59,822 nt of DNA from Mogibacterium sp. (GCA_017432075.1 JAFRJV010000147.1:1-59822); one strand, 5' to 3'; positions 9,856-18,466 are shown, counted from the first letter of the stretch. A program made the numbers and translations. Notes: a model not told the origin generated them from the letters alone.

Positions 9856-11526
9856 TCAGAAGTGCTCGTCGTCGCCGGAGTCAAAATACCCCTTGCTGGC
9901 TTTTGAGCTGCTCTTTTTCCTGCCGGATTTCGATGACTTATTTGATGAGCTCGAGGACGAGCTTGACGGATAATATACGACCGGATCTGTAACGTTCACT
10001 GCAGTCTTTACAGTGCATCCGCCGGATGAGACGGTCAGTGAGGTCTCTCCTGCCGCAACCGCCGTAAGCGTACCGTCTTCGGATACAGTGACCACTTTCC
10101 CGTCACCGGATTCAAATGTCACCGGTTCATCCGCGAATTTTTCCGGTGCGAGCACAGGCTCCAGTTTCAGCGTCTCACCTGTTGTAAGGCTTACTGTCTC
10201 GTCTATGCCGCTGATGGAAGTGACCTTTGGCACCACGCTCACAGCCACCTCTTCTGAATACTCCTTCGCAGTCATTGTAAGCGTCGCTTCGCCCGTCGCC
10301 ATTGCATGCATAACGCCCTTTTCATCGACTGTAAACACACTTTCGTCGCCAGATTCAAATGTCACCGGCTCATCTTTGAATCGGTCAGGCATTACAGTGC
10401 ATGACAGCGCCAGATCATCGCCGAGGTAAATCTCTGTGCTGCCTTCTGCCTCTCCTGCATCTATATCGGTCACCTCTTTAGGTATGGCATACCAGACCGC
10501 GCATCCAATCAAAGCGCAAAATACGATCACAAGACCAAGGACCTTTTTGTAAGTGGTTCCGCTCTTCCTCATGTCCGGACCGGCATCATTGCTGACGCCA
10601 CCCTTCAGCATCCCCTCGCAGCAGTTTTCGAGGTCCTTCAGCATCTCTGCGGCATTCCGGTAGCGATCCTTTCTGTCGTATGCGCATGCCTTGAGCACGA
10701 TCCGCTTCAGTTCTTCCGGACCGTTCAGGGGCGCAGGCATCTCGTGCCCGTTCACTCTTTTGATAAAAGCGGCCTCCCTGTCGTCAGCGTGTATGGCTGC
10801 AGGACTCTGCGGCATGAAAGGCATTCGTCCGTCATTCAGGTAACGGTACATGACCATACCGAGAGAATAGAGATCTACGGATGCTCCGTACTCATGTCCC
10901 CAGTATACCTCCGGAGCCATGTATTCATATGTGCCCTTGCGGGAGAGCCCGATCGTTGACTTTTCTATGATGCGCGCTATGCCGAAATCGCCCAGTTTAT
11001 AGCTTCCGCTCGGCGAGATGAAAATGTTGTCTGGCTTGATGTCGCGGTGCACGATACCGTATTTCTGGCACAATGAAAGCCCTCTGCAGATATCGCAGCC
11101 CATACGGGCCACCTCATCAGCAGAGAGCGGATTATCGATAGAATATCTGACAAGAGGAGTCAGCTCCTCAAGCCTTATAAGGATGTCCCATCCTATACCA
11201 TCCTGATGCCTGAAGATCTCATGATCTTCGTAGCTGGCTATATTGCTGTTTCCCTTGAGTTTCGCGAGCAGCTCAAACTCATGGGCCGTATTCTCGAGCA
11301 CGCTCTCATAATACTCAGCCACCTCTTCAGCCTGCATGCCGCCCGCCATCAGAGATGCTGTCTCTGACTCGCTTGAGGGTACGGAAACAGCTTTCAGCGC
11401 CGAATAGTATTCATGCCCCAAAGCGTCGGTGCGGCATATCCTGTAGAGGCTGCCCTCAGCACCTGAACCGATCTCTTCTGTTATATACCACGAACCGAAA
11501 ATAGGCTCGTACTGTCTGTAATCCAT
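9856..11526 (-). CDS. Transmembrane serine/threonine protein kinase with two extracellular Ig-like domains
   Basis: 556 residues. The kinase domain spans about 12-300: glycine loop GSGAEGSLY (20-28), candidate ATP lysine K45, catalytic loop HRDIKPDN (160-167), DFG at 180-182, APE at 204-206. All key residues are present, so it should be active. One membrane segment (about 329-347) follows. Outside are two similar Big_2-like domains, each with the phrase DEPVTFESGD, then a poly-Ser/Lys tail ending DSGDDEHF. Family knowledge: Gram-positive receptor kinases such as PrkC/Stk1 usually carry PASTA repeats that bind muropeptides; none is present here. The start is 6 bases after the stop of the secreted Ig-like/Fn3 gene, so the two are almost surely co-transcribed. 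No partner PP2C phosphatase is seen in the window. Confidence 0.9.
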   Translation of the reverse strand: MDYRQYEPIFGSWYITEEIGSGAEGSLYRICRTDALGHEYYSALKAVSVPSSESETASLMAGGMQAEEVAEYYESVLENTAHEFELLAKLKGNSNIASYEDHEIFRHQDGIGWDILIRLEELTPLVRYSIDNPLSADEVARMGCDICRGLSLCQKYGIVHRDIKPDNIFISPSGSYKLGDFGIARIIEKSTIGLSRKGTYEYMAPEVYWGHEYGASVDLYSLGMVMYRYLNDGRMPFMPQSPAAIHADDREAAFIKRVNGHEMPAPLNGPEELKRIVLKACAYDRKDRYRNAAEMLKDLENCCEGMLKGGVSNDAGPDMRKSGTTYKKVLGLVIVFCALIGCAVWYAIPKEVTDIDAGEAEGSTEIYLGDDLALSCTVMPDRFKDEPVTFESGDESVFTVDEKGVMHAMATGEATLTMTAKEYSEEVAVSVVPKVTSISGIDETVSLTTGETLKLEPVLAPEKFADEPVTFESGDGKVVTVSEDGTLTAVAAGETSLTVSSGGCTVKTAVNVTDPVVYYPSSSSSSSSNKSSKSGRKKSSSKASKGYFDSGDDEHF

Positions 11527-11532
11527 TTGCCT

Positions 11533-12906
11533 CTATCTTGCCTTTGCCTTTTTGACCTTTGAAAAAGGTCCGTAATAAGTCTTACCGTTGACCGTCTTAA
11601 ATGCTCTTATCTTATAGCGGTATACCGTGCCCCTGCTGAGTCCTTTATGGGTCACGGATTTGACTGTTGCATTCTTTGTAACGGCTTTTACATATTTTTT
11701 CCTGCCGGGATATTTTAAATAAACGATATAGCCGTCGGCATTCAGCACCTTCTTCCATGTCAGCTTGTTTTTTCTGCCTCTCAATGCCCTGACCTTAAGG
11801 ACCGGCTTACCGAGAGCTTTTGCCGCGGCGATCTCTGCCTTCAGTGCGGCAGCTTTCTGCGCCTCTGCCGCCTGTGCAGCTTTTTCCGCCTCTATCCGTG
11901 CGGCTTCCTCAGCGGCATAATCACGCGCTGTTATGGTTATTGTGATCTCTGCCGGTCTGTATTCTCCTGACGGAAGAGCTGTTACCCTGATTCGAGCCGT
12001 TCCGGCCTGCGTGAATACCACATGCCCGTTCTGATCGACACTCGCGAAACTCCCGCTGACCACGGAATACTCGAGCCCGGTCATCGCCTGAAGATCAAGC
12101 TGCAGCCCGTCATGCCAGTCTATCGTGAACGGTCCAGCATCACCAGTTATCTGCTGATCGCTTCGTTGGTCTTCACCGGTCACATAGATCCTCTCAAGGA
12201 AATAACCCGCGTTATACCTGCCTCCGCCGTCATCGACATCAAAACGGACAAGTGTATTTCCGGCCGCTACCGGTGTGACCACCCCGTTCTGATCTACCAG
12301 CAACACATCCGTGTTGTCTGAAGTAAACTTCACACTTGCTCCCGGCCTCAGGGAAACCACCAGTTTCTGAGGGTCATCCGAAGTATCCAGATCGAGCCCC
12401 CATAGCGGAGACCTTCCTTCGTAGCAGACCGGATCAGTCTCGATCCATCCATTATGTTTGCCGACCGTTACCCCAAGGTACACGGTGCACTCTTTGTATT
12501 TTTCATCCGCCTTGATCGTTGCCTTTATCTCAGCCTTACCGGTTTTATGTATAGTCACATGGCCTTCACCATCCACTTCCAGCACATCGGGATTAAGTGA
12601 AGTCAGTGTGACATTGTTTTCCGTTACTCCATCTCCTTTCACCTGAATGACATGATCTGAATCGCACATCATCATTTCTGTCCCGTAATATGAAGGCTCC
12701 TGATAATATCCGATGTCATCCTTCTCAAGAGAGAAATGTTTGCCGATACAATCGGTGTATTCATATGTGAACCAGACCTGCCTGTCTGCAGGCTGATCAT
12801 TATCCGCGGCAAAAGCATTGCACGTCACCGCAAGGCATAATACGATCATCAGCAGTCCTGAAGCGGCTGCCGCAATGATTCTTTTTGTCAGAATTTCAGA
12901 TCGCAT
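11533..12906 (-). CDS. Secreted Ig-like (Big_2) protein with C-terminal Fn3-like tail, partner of the kinase
   Basis: 457 residues; GGAGGT five bases before the ATG. A signal peptide ends near AFAA (residue 34). Ig-like units follow, with the Big_2 signature of a value followed by a G-rich turn (VLEVDGEGHVTI, VLLVDQNGVVTPVAAGNT, SVDQNGHVVFTQAG). A helical Ala/Glu-rich spacer (about 330-365) leads to a Fn3-like domain with LTWKK, YKIRAF and the ending FSKVKKAKAR. It sits between the cytoplasmic gene at 12930 (23-base gap) and the kinase (6-base gap). The Ig-like domains are of the same type as those outside the kinase, so it may contact or compete with the kinase ectodomain; this is inference. 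Confidence 0.85.
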   Translation of the reverse strand: MRSEILTKRIIAAAASGLLMIVLCLAVTCNAFAADNDQPADRQVWFTYEYTDCIGKHFSLEKDDIGYYQEPSYYGTEMMMCDSDHVIQVKGDGVTENNVTLTSLNPDVLEVDGEGHVTIHKTGKAEIKATIKADEKYKECTVYLGVTVGKHNGWIETDPVCYEGRSPLWGLDLDTSDDPQKLVVSLRPGASVKFTSDNTDVLLVDQNGVVTPVAAGNTLVRFDVDDGGGRYNAGYFLERIYVTGEDQRSDQQITGDAGPFTIDWHDGLQLDLQAMTGLEYSVVSGSFASVDQNGHVVFTQAGTARIRVTALPSGEYRPAEITITITARDYAAEEAARIEAEKAAQAAEAQKAAALKAEIAAAKALGKPVLKVRALRGRKNKLTWKKVLNADGYIVYLKYPGRKKYVKAVTKNATVKSVTHKGLSRGTVYRYKIRAFKTVNGKTYYGPFSKVKKAKAR

Positions 12907-12929
12907 GTTTACCTCCGGTTATGTGCTCC

Positions 12930-13988
12930 TTACACATAAATAAACTCGTATCCTCTGCTTTTATATATTTCTTCGAGATCGCTCCTGAGCTGCAGCATTT
13001 CCCTTACCGCCCGGTATTCCTCCTCCGGGCTGAGTACTATGCTGGCATCATTTTTAAAATGCATGTTTTTATATGCCCGCTGGAGAGGATGTGTGCTTTC
13101 CCACTCCGTCAACGCGGCGAGCAGCCTGCCTTCATCTCTGTCGCTGACATCGATTGGCGCATAGCCCATCATCTCAAGGAACGGGTCGATATCCTCCGTT
13201 GTCATGCCAAGCGCCATGCACATGGATATATATTTGCGGCGGCTTTTCGGCATTCTCTTTATGTTGATGCTTTTCTTTCCTGTTTTCCGGTCGATCACGT
13301 TCACCGTACTGCAGTCACCGCTCAGGAAGTTGATCATGCTGTCATCCAGCCATCCCCGCATCGAATTGAGGCTGTTGATCACAGTCTGCTCCGGGTCTTC
13401 ACGGCATGTGCTTATCACCTGCCGGAGCCAGCCGTCCAGCATCGTGCGCGGTTTCGCATAAGCGCTGATGAAAGCATCCATATGTTCCGCTACGAAGGCC
13501 TTTATGCCGTCATATTCAGGACCGTAGTCTGCCTGCCCCAGGCTTATCTCAACATCCGCAGTATCTTCGAGACCGAGTCTTATCTCGTCCCACCTCTCGC
13601 GGAACACCGCATAAGCGACCGACTGGTACGCCTCATAGCGCTGATAATAATTGATGCTGCCGCTCTTATCTTTCAGATTGGCGTTTATCAGGTAGAGCCA
13701 CACAAGATCTTCGCTGACATCTTTCACATACAGCTTTCTCTTGCGTGCGTAGTCCGTGATCCACTGATTTATAACATCGACCGGCTGTCTGAAAGCCATC
13801 CCGACACCTATGAAGGTGGAACGCTTGCGCGGCATTTTGATATAAAAGCCCGGTGCCCCGTCAGTGCAGGCTGCATCAATGTACGCAGCAACATCATTGA
13901 GGCTGATACCTGTCTCTTTTGCAAGACGGTCAAGCGTGATCCTCCAGCTTCTGAGAGTATATGAATTATTAGTAATTTTAGCACCCAT
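12930..13988 (-). CDS. Cytoplasmic protein with internally duplicated helical module, first gene of the kinase cluster
   Basis: 352 residues, no signal peptide or membrane segment. The N-terminal 15-40 (LDRLAKETGISLNDV) is compatible with a helix-turn-helix. Two related segments are visible: one near residues 50-100 (MPRKRSTFIGVGMAF, then VKDVSEDLVWLYL) and one near 240-295 (MPKSRRKYISMCMAL, then IDVSDRDEGRLLAAL). I infer an internal duplication. Similar segments occur in XRE-like proteins of Bacillota as I remember them, but I cannot verify that here. The ribosome site is poor (AGG 13 bases upstream). A strong terminator lies upstream, so this gene should have its own promoter and start the transcript that includes the kinase. 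Possible kinase substrate or transcription regulator. Confidence 0.75.
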   Translation of the reverse strand: MGAKITNNSYTLRSWRITLDRLAKETGISLNDVAAYIDAACTDGAPGFYIKMPRKRSTFIGVGMAFRQPVDVINQWITDYARKRKLYVKDVSEDLVWLYLINANLKDKSGSINYYQRYEAYQSVAYAVFRERWDEIRLGLEDTADVEISLGQADYGPEYDGIKAFVAEHMDAFISAYAKPRTMLDGWLRQVISTCREDPEQTVINSLNSMRGWLDDSMINFLSGDCSTVNVIDRKTGKKSINIKRMPKSRRKYISMCMALGMTTEDIDPFLEMMGYAPIDVSDRDEGRLLAALTEWESTHPLQRAYKNMHFKNDASIVLSPEEEYRAVREMLQLRSDLEEIYKSRGYEFIYV

Positions 13989-14027
13989 ATCGCAGTTTAA
14001 TACCTATTGGCTGTTTTAATAATGATA

Positions 14028-14063
14028 TCAAAAAATGCGGATAACAGAATAGTTATCCGCATT
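14028..14063 (-). terminator. Terminator after the SH3b lipoprotein
   Basis: Perfect 12-base stem AATGCGGATAAC / GTTATCCGCATT (14034-14045, 14052-14063) with minus-strand TTTTTT after it. It separates the peptidoglycan pair from the kinase cluster. Confidence 0.9.
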
Positions 14064-14121
14064 AAATATATCACTGTTTGCAGGTTCTGTCTTTCAACAA
14101 AAACGGCTTATACTATCTCCT

Positions 14122-15321
14122 TTATCTTACTTCTGCGCCGCCCCATTCCACTACTGTGAATCCTTTCCTTTCGAAAGGCTTTATTTCAGGAGCGGTTATG
14201 GAGACCGGCTTATCTATCGCCTTGAATGCCATGAATACCCGCAGCACGCTGTCCGGCGTCGGACTTACATCCAGCTTAGCCGCATCGGTGTAGCGGTCTG
14301 TCTGGAATGTGACCAGGTTATACTCATTCTTCTCGAGACGCGGGCTCCAGTACTCTATGAACTCGCTGTACTCCTTCTTTTTCAGTCCCATCTTCGGGAG
14401 GATTCTGAGCAGGAAGTCCTCCGACTCGCAGCCCTTTACGACATAGCCCTTCGACCAGTCATACTCGGTACCGTCAGTCGATTCCCAGAAGATATAGTCG
14501 TACGTTTTTCCGCTCGCCTTGTCAGTGAGTTTTCCGTCCGGCTCGGCGGTAACATGCCACAAACCGCTGCCTGCAGGAATGGACTCTGTGAATCTTCCGT
14601 CAGTGAGGGTGACCCTTACGGTCACATCCGTCGTCTTTGTCGGATACAGATAGATCACCGGCTTTTCCCGTCCGCCTTCCATGATGAAGTACTGCGCGTG
14701 GATCCAGCCGTACTGACCTTTGTACTGCACATAGACCCAGCTTTCAGACCAGCCGAGCTCTGTCAGTTCAGTCTTATCCGGAATGACTGCGATAACATCA
14801 TAATCCGGTCCCGGTCCATAGCGCATGTTGAGACCTTCCTTGGAATCCACATATCCGTGGAGGCCGGCCTCAGAAGTGTATTCAGGTTCCACGAGCTTGC
14901 CCGGATCGGATTTTGCAGTGCTCTCTTCCTTCTTCTTTATCTCGTCCTTGTTTTCCGTCAGATACTCCATCGAGCACCAGCCGTTTTGTCCGTCCACCGT
15001 TGCGTTTGCCCAGCCGTTCTCAGTCTTTTCGACCTGTATCTCCTGCCCGTAAGTCATGAGATAGACCACATCGTTTTCTGTTCCGGGACCTTTACGCAGG
15101 AGCAGTCCGTCTTCCGAAGTAACGTACATCGCCTTCGGGAATTCACTCTGTGCTTCAGTCTCCTGCGCCGGCTCTTCCTGTGCCGGTTCGCTTTCTTCAG
15201 CTGCAGCGGCTGTCCCCTCAGTCTTCGCAGGTTTGCTGCCTGACCCGCATGCTGCTAATGCAGTCATGCAAATCGTGACGCAGATCGCCAGCAGTAATGA
15301 TAATAAACGTCTTTTGCTCAT
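14122..15321 (-). CDS. Lipoprotein with two SH3b domains and a KPVIYLYP-type C-terminal domain
   Basis: 399 residues from MSKRRLLSLLLA. I chose this ATG because GGGAGG lies ten bases upstream; an in-frame ATG 24 bases earlier sits directly after the upstream stop. Lipobox LAAC gives a lipid-anchored Cys. An acidic Glu/Ala linker follows. SH3b 1 (GLLLRKGPGTENDVV, WANATVDGQNGWC) and SH3b 2 (GLNMRYGPGPDYDVI, WVYVQYKGQYGWIH) are typical peptidoglycan-binding modules. The second half starts KPVIYLYPTKTTDV and contains WSPRLEKNEYNLV; I recall this as a conserved domain of unknown function in many bacteria. The gene is 24 bases after an amidase gene, which points to a joint role in wall turnover or sensing. 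Confidence 0.85.
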   Translation of the reverse strand: MSKRRLLSLLLAICVTICMTALAACGSGSKPAKTEGTAAAAEESEPAQEEPAQETEAQSEFPKAMYVTSEDGLLLRKGPGTENDVVYLMTYGQEIQVEKTENGWANATVDGQNGWCSMEYLTENKDEIKKKEESTAKSDPGKLVEPEYTSEAGLHGYVDSKEGLNMRYGPGPDYDVIAVIPDKTELTELGWSESWVYVQYKGQYGWIHAQYFIMEGGREKPVIYLYPTKTTDVTVRVTLTDGRFTESIPAGSGLWHVTAEPDGKLTDKASGKTYDYIFWESTDGTEYDWSKGYVVKGCESEDFLLRILPKMGLKKKEYSEFIEYWSPRLEKNEYNLVTFQTDRYTDAAKLDVSPTPDSVLRVFMAFKAIDKPVSITAPEIKPFERKGFTVVEWGGAEVR

Positions 15322-15345
15322 TTCAGCATAACCTCCCGGGCTCAT

Positions 15346-16284
15346 CTACCATCTGATTCCCAGATAGTCACACACGCCTTTGGCAAGTCCCTTGCCGTAG
15401 GCATCGTACTCCGTGCGGAGAAGCAGATTATCCTTTTCTATACAGCCAGTTTCGAACAGGCAGGCCGTGCAATAGCGCCTCGTCTTGTTGAGCGTCTTAA
15501 GGTCTGTTCTCTTAGTGAGACCCCTGTCCGGCATCTGCACGTATTCGTGCACGCCGTTGTTCAGGCACCTTGCAAGCTTCTTCTGGTTGCTGTATCTGTA
15601 CAGCGGCATGGTGCCGCTCGGAGCATAGCGGTAATCGCAGTGCACATTCAGGAAAACGCTGGCATTGAGCTTTTTCAGCTTTTTGATAGTAACATTAAGA
15701 TTTCTGTTGTTGTCACTGAACGCGTCAGTGTAAACATATACTCCCCTTGCTCGCAGATAATTCGCTGCAGATTTGCAGATAGGGATCATAAGCTTGTCTT
15801 CCCGGTATCCGTTCCACGTGCAGCCCGAATCAGGACGCCCATCGTCTCCCAGACCATGGCCGGTTTCGATAAAGACCCTGTAGATAATTCCTGATACAGG
15901 ACCCGAAAGCAAAATCTTCCTGCCATTCGTCTTGCATGCGAAGACTTTATAATATGCCCTCTTCCCGGATTTGACTTTCTTATCGGTATACGAACAGCCC
16001 TTGATATTCTTTTTCACGCGCTTATAACCACGGTTTTTCTTATAGCTTCTGTACACCTGATAAGACTTGGTACCGGCAGTCTTCTGCCAGCTGACGCAAA
16101 GACCGGCACCTTTGACTGCGACACTTACCGGCGGTGCTGCCGGGACTTCAGCTTCCTGACTTCCTGTAGCTTCTGCAGGCACAGGATCAGTCGCTGCTCC
16201 GGTCTCATTATCAGCAAACGCTGTCACCTGGAGCAGAGACAATGCAATCAATATTGTTAATAAAACAGTCGTAAATTTTTTCAT
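15346..16284 (-). CDS. Secreted N-acetylmuramoyl-L-alanine amidase (Amidase_3) with N-terminal Fn3-like domain
   Basis: 312 residues. Signal peptide to about residue 24 (AFA). A Fn3-like domain spans about 50-133 (LCVSWQKTAGTKSYQVYR). The catalytic domain runs 134-312 with the zinc set of Amidase_3: H143 in ETGHG, E162 in YRED, H215 in NVHCD, and the catalytic E278 in FETGC. It should cut the amide between muramic acid and the stem peptide outside the membrane. Here the Fn3-like domain is ahead of the enzyme rather than at the C-terminus as in the giants. Followed after 24 bases by an SH3b lipoprotein; the pair ends in one terminator. Confidence 0.9.
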   Translation of the reverse strand: MKKFTTVLLTILIALSLLQVTAFADNETGAATDPVPAEATGSQEAEVPAAPPVSVAVKGAGLCVSWQKTAGTKSYQVYRSYKKNRGYKRVKKNIKGCSYTDKKVKSGKRAYYKVFACKTNGRKILLSGPVSGIIYRVFIETGHGLGDDGRPDSGCTWNGYREDKLMIPICKSAANYLRARGVYVYTDAFSDNNRNLNVTIKKLKKLNASVFLNVHCDYRYAPSGTMPLYRYSNQKKLARCLNNGVHEYVQMPDRGLTKRTDLKTLNKTRRYCTACLFETGCIEKDNLLLRTEYDAYGKGLAKGVCDYLGIRW

Positions 16285-16382
16285 TGATCCTATCTTTAAA
16301 TGGGCAAATGCCTGATTTTCCGTTAGATTTCAGCTTGATAATTATATCAAAGGAAAATCATACACATCAAATTAATATCCCT

Positions 16383-16583
16383 TTAGGTCAATTCCCTCTG
16401 CAACTCCGGTTCAGGAGAACTTTTAAAAATTTTGATAAATAACCGGGCCTCAAAAACAATATGTGTATCAATTTCAATTTGAGCCTTCTCGTTCAGTAGC
16501 TGCAGGTCCGAAAAAGTGATATTTGACTTAACGATAATCCTTCCACAGGGAGTTATTGTAAAGCAGTGTATCCGGGTTTTCAT
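16383..16583 (-). CDS. Doubtful small ORF
   Basis: 66 residues from the internal ATG (an in-frame GTG lies nine bases earlier). There is no good ribosome site. The predicted peptide (MKTRIHCFTITPCGRII) has no signal, no membrane segment and no family I know. The surrounding 16285-16764 gap is otherwise AT-rich with no other gene visible. Kept only because the composition looks protein-like. Confidence 0.2.
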   Translation of the reverse strand: MKTRIHCFTITPCGRIIVKSNITFSDLQLLNEKAQIEIDTHIVFEARLFIKIFKSSPEPELQRELT

Positions 16584-16762
16584 GTCTTTCACTATGTTCT
16601 TATATGAATTGATACATATATAAAATTAGATGCTCCTTTATTTATCAAATTTTTAAAAACTCCTCACACGCAACCTTTTCTTACCAATATGGCACGCCTG
16701 ATCTACAAACGCTATGCTCTAATTGAGCAAGAGCCTGCCTCATAACAAAAAAGATTACAAGA

Positions 16763-16788
16763 ATGGGGGTGCCGGCCGGCACCCCCCC
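16763..16788 (-). terminator. Terminator after the Lys/Trp-tailed protein
   Basis: Perfect 11-base inverted repeat GGGGGTGCCGG / CCGGCACCCCC at 16765-16786, directly after the stop at 16794. The tail is only partly T-rich (ATTCTTGTAATC), with a longer T-run about 15 bases later. Confidence 0.75.
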
Positions 16789-16793
16789 TCTTA

Positions 16794-18347
16794 TTAGAAT
16801 ACCCCTAAATCGATAATGTAGTTGTCCCGGTTGTAGTAATCGAAGACTCTCTTTTTCTTTTTCTTGTACTTCCAGACCTTCTTTGTCTTGTATTTATATT
16901 TCCAGACTTTCTTTGTCTTATATTTCCACTTCCACTTGCCGGACTTGGTCTTTACTCTCTTCCACTTTACTTTCTTCTTTACTCTTTTCCACTTTACCTT
17001 GACTCTCTTTTTGACCTTCTTCCATTTCACCTTTACTTTTATGGTCTTGTACTTAGGGTCGGTGCTGTAGTTGGTCAGATAGAAGTGTCCCTTGCCGTTT
17101 CCGACATCAACGTGATACATGCTCTCAATCTCGTTGACATTCTTTACGGTTATTACAGCGGATTTGTATCCGTCACCGTTGCCGCACCACCAGATTTCTT
17201 CAGTGCTGGTTCCGTTGAGAAGCGCTGCCAGTTTCTCTGCATGCCAGTCGAACACGATTATCTTTCCTGTCCCGTTGGTCTTGCTGACAAGGAAGTAAGC
17301 ATATGTGTCGTCAGAGTCCATATCCTGAAGAGTTCCCTCAGCCGAGCTGTCCAGCATTGTGGCAGCAACTGCCTTTATTTCAAGGGAATCCGGATCGATA
17401 ACGACCACATTGCGGGCCTGCTTCTGCATACCGACATAGCAGTCATATTTTGCGTTATACGAAATGCCGTTAAGGCCCAGTTTGTTGCTCAGTCCGGCCT
17501 CTGTCAGCTTTGCCTTGAAGGTTCCGTACTTTATCGTATCCTGGGTTATATCATTCAGATTGTCCGGATTCACGAACGTCAGCGTTCTGACCAATTCTGT
17601 ACGGCAGGTAATTACCACCCTGTTGCGCTTGGTGTCGAAGCACATACCATTGCCATGGTTGAAGAAGAACGGGTTCGAAACGGCTATGCAAGCGCCGTCA
17701 CTTATGCGCACCTTGACCAGCCGTCCCCACTCATTACCTGTATTAATGAGCATGTGATAGCTGTAAGTGCCATCCGTGCAGCTGCCCTGTGAAATAGAAT
17801 AACCGGTATGTGTTTCTCCCGCATACTTGCGCAGGTTGAAGTAACTTCCGCCGGCAGTCCTCATCCTTACCGGGCTGCCCACAGTAAAGCTGCTGAAAAA
17901 TCTTCTGTCCGGCATCGGGAAGACTTCTTCATCGCCTTCATCAGGAGTATCACCGCCGTCCCCGCCGTCATTCTCATCCGTTCCTTCGGTGACCGCCGGA
18001 TCTTCAGGGTTATTGTTTTCAGGGTCTGATACGGCAGCATCATCTGACCCCAATGCACCATTATCGCCAGAGCCCGATACGCTATCATCGTTACCGGGTT
18101 CAACATTCTCGCCGGAATCCGATGATCCTGAAGGTTCATTTTCCTCTATTGTTCTGTCCGAACCGGAACCCTCCGCCGGATCCGGGCTGTTGTTAGCCTG
18201 CGAATCGATGACTTCTTCTGTAGCAGCAGGGTTTTGTTCCTCCTGCACGTCATCAATACCAAAACACGGCAGCGGTACTATCAATGTAAGCGCCGTGATC
18301 AGGCATATTATCGCTTTAAACTTTTTTCTTTCTCTTCTGTCCTTCAT
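16794..18347 (-). CDS. Secreted protein with acidic linker, propeller-like core and extreme Lys/Trp/Val repeat tail
   Basis: 517 residues. Signal peptide to about residue 30. An acidic Asp/Glu/Ser/Gly/Asn-rich linker spans about 32-145. The core (about 150-430) reads like a beta-propeller or quinoprotein-type fold (GRLVKVRISDGACIA, MCFDTKRNRVVITC, AYFLVSKTNGTGKII). Residues about 435-505 are almost only Lys, Trp, Val, Tyr and Arg in near-repeats (KVKWKKVKKRVKVKWKR, then KYKTKKVWKY repeated). The protein ends with a neutral DYYNRDNYIIDLGVF. The ribosome site is weak. The tail is not the Fn3 module of its neighbours, though a diverged Fn3-like strand such as VKVKWKKV may be its seed. Possible roles: binding anionic wall polymers or DNA, or membrane activity; all inference. 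Confidence 0.8.
   Translation of the reverse strand: MKDRRERKKFKAIICLITALTLIVPLPCFGIDDVQEEQNPAATEEVIDSQANNSPDPAEGSGSDRTIEENEPSGSSDSGENVEPGNDDSVSGSGDNGALGSDDAAVSDPENNNPEDPAVTEGTDENDGGDGGDTPDEGDEEVFPMPDRRFFSSFTVGSPVRMRTAGGSYFNLRKYAGETHTGYSISQGSCTDGTYSYHMLINTGNEWGRLVKVRISDGACIAVSNPFFFNHGNGMCFDTKRNRVVITCRTELVRTLTFVNPDNLNDITQDTIKYGTFKAKLTEAGLSNKLGLNGISYNAKYDCYVGMQKQARNVVVIDPDSLEIKAVAATMLDSSAEGTLQDMDSDDTYAYFLVSKTNGTGKIIVFDWHAEKLAALLNGTSTEEIWWCGNGDGYKSAVITVKNVNEIESMYHVDVGNGKGHFYLTNYSTDPKYKTIKVKVKWKKVKKRVKVKWKRVKKKVKWKRVKTKSGKWKWKYKTKKVWKYKYKTKKVWKYKKKKKRVFDYYNRDNYIIDLGVF
16850..17045 (-). repeat. Short tandem coding repeats for the Lys/Trp tail
   Basis: Two 15-base words recur within about 200 bases: gtctttattttccac-like and ccagactttctttgt-like units on the plus strand, coding WKYKYKTKKV and KWKRVKK on the minus strand. 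Copies are near-identical, which suggests recent expansion. Confidence 0.65.
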
Positions 18348-18439
18348 AGCATTTAACTTTTCCGCTAACTATATATCTAAATAATTATAGCAAACTCTAA
18401 AGCATGCAAGGTAATTAAAATCTGTTCAGAAACTAAAGA

Positions 18440-18466
18440 AAAGGGATGCCGTTTGGCACCCCCTTC
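18440..18466 (-). terminator. Terminator after the C39-like giant
   Basis: Minus-strand GGGGTGCC / GGCATCCC stem with a four-base loop, followed by TTTTCTTT. It lies about 35 bases after the stop at 18501. Confidence 0.85.

Noticed and set aside
9856-11526. PASTA-type PrkC/Stk1 assignment for the kinase
   Set aside because: The external repeats have Big_2 features (FESGD, VTVSEDGTLTAVAAGET) and not the PASTA pattern, so no gene symbol is given.
12885-13964. 359-codon plus-strand open frame
   Set aside because: It is the antisense of the 12930-13988 gene, has no ribosome site, and is rich in His, Ile and Cys as expected of a shadow frame.
14554-15243. 229-codon plus-strand open frame
   Set aside because: Lies fully opposite the SH3b lipoprotein; composition and lack of a ribosome site mark it as a shadow.
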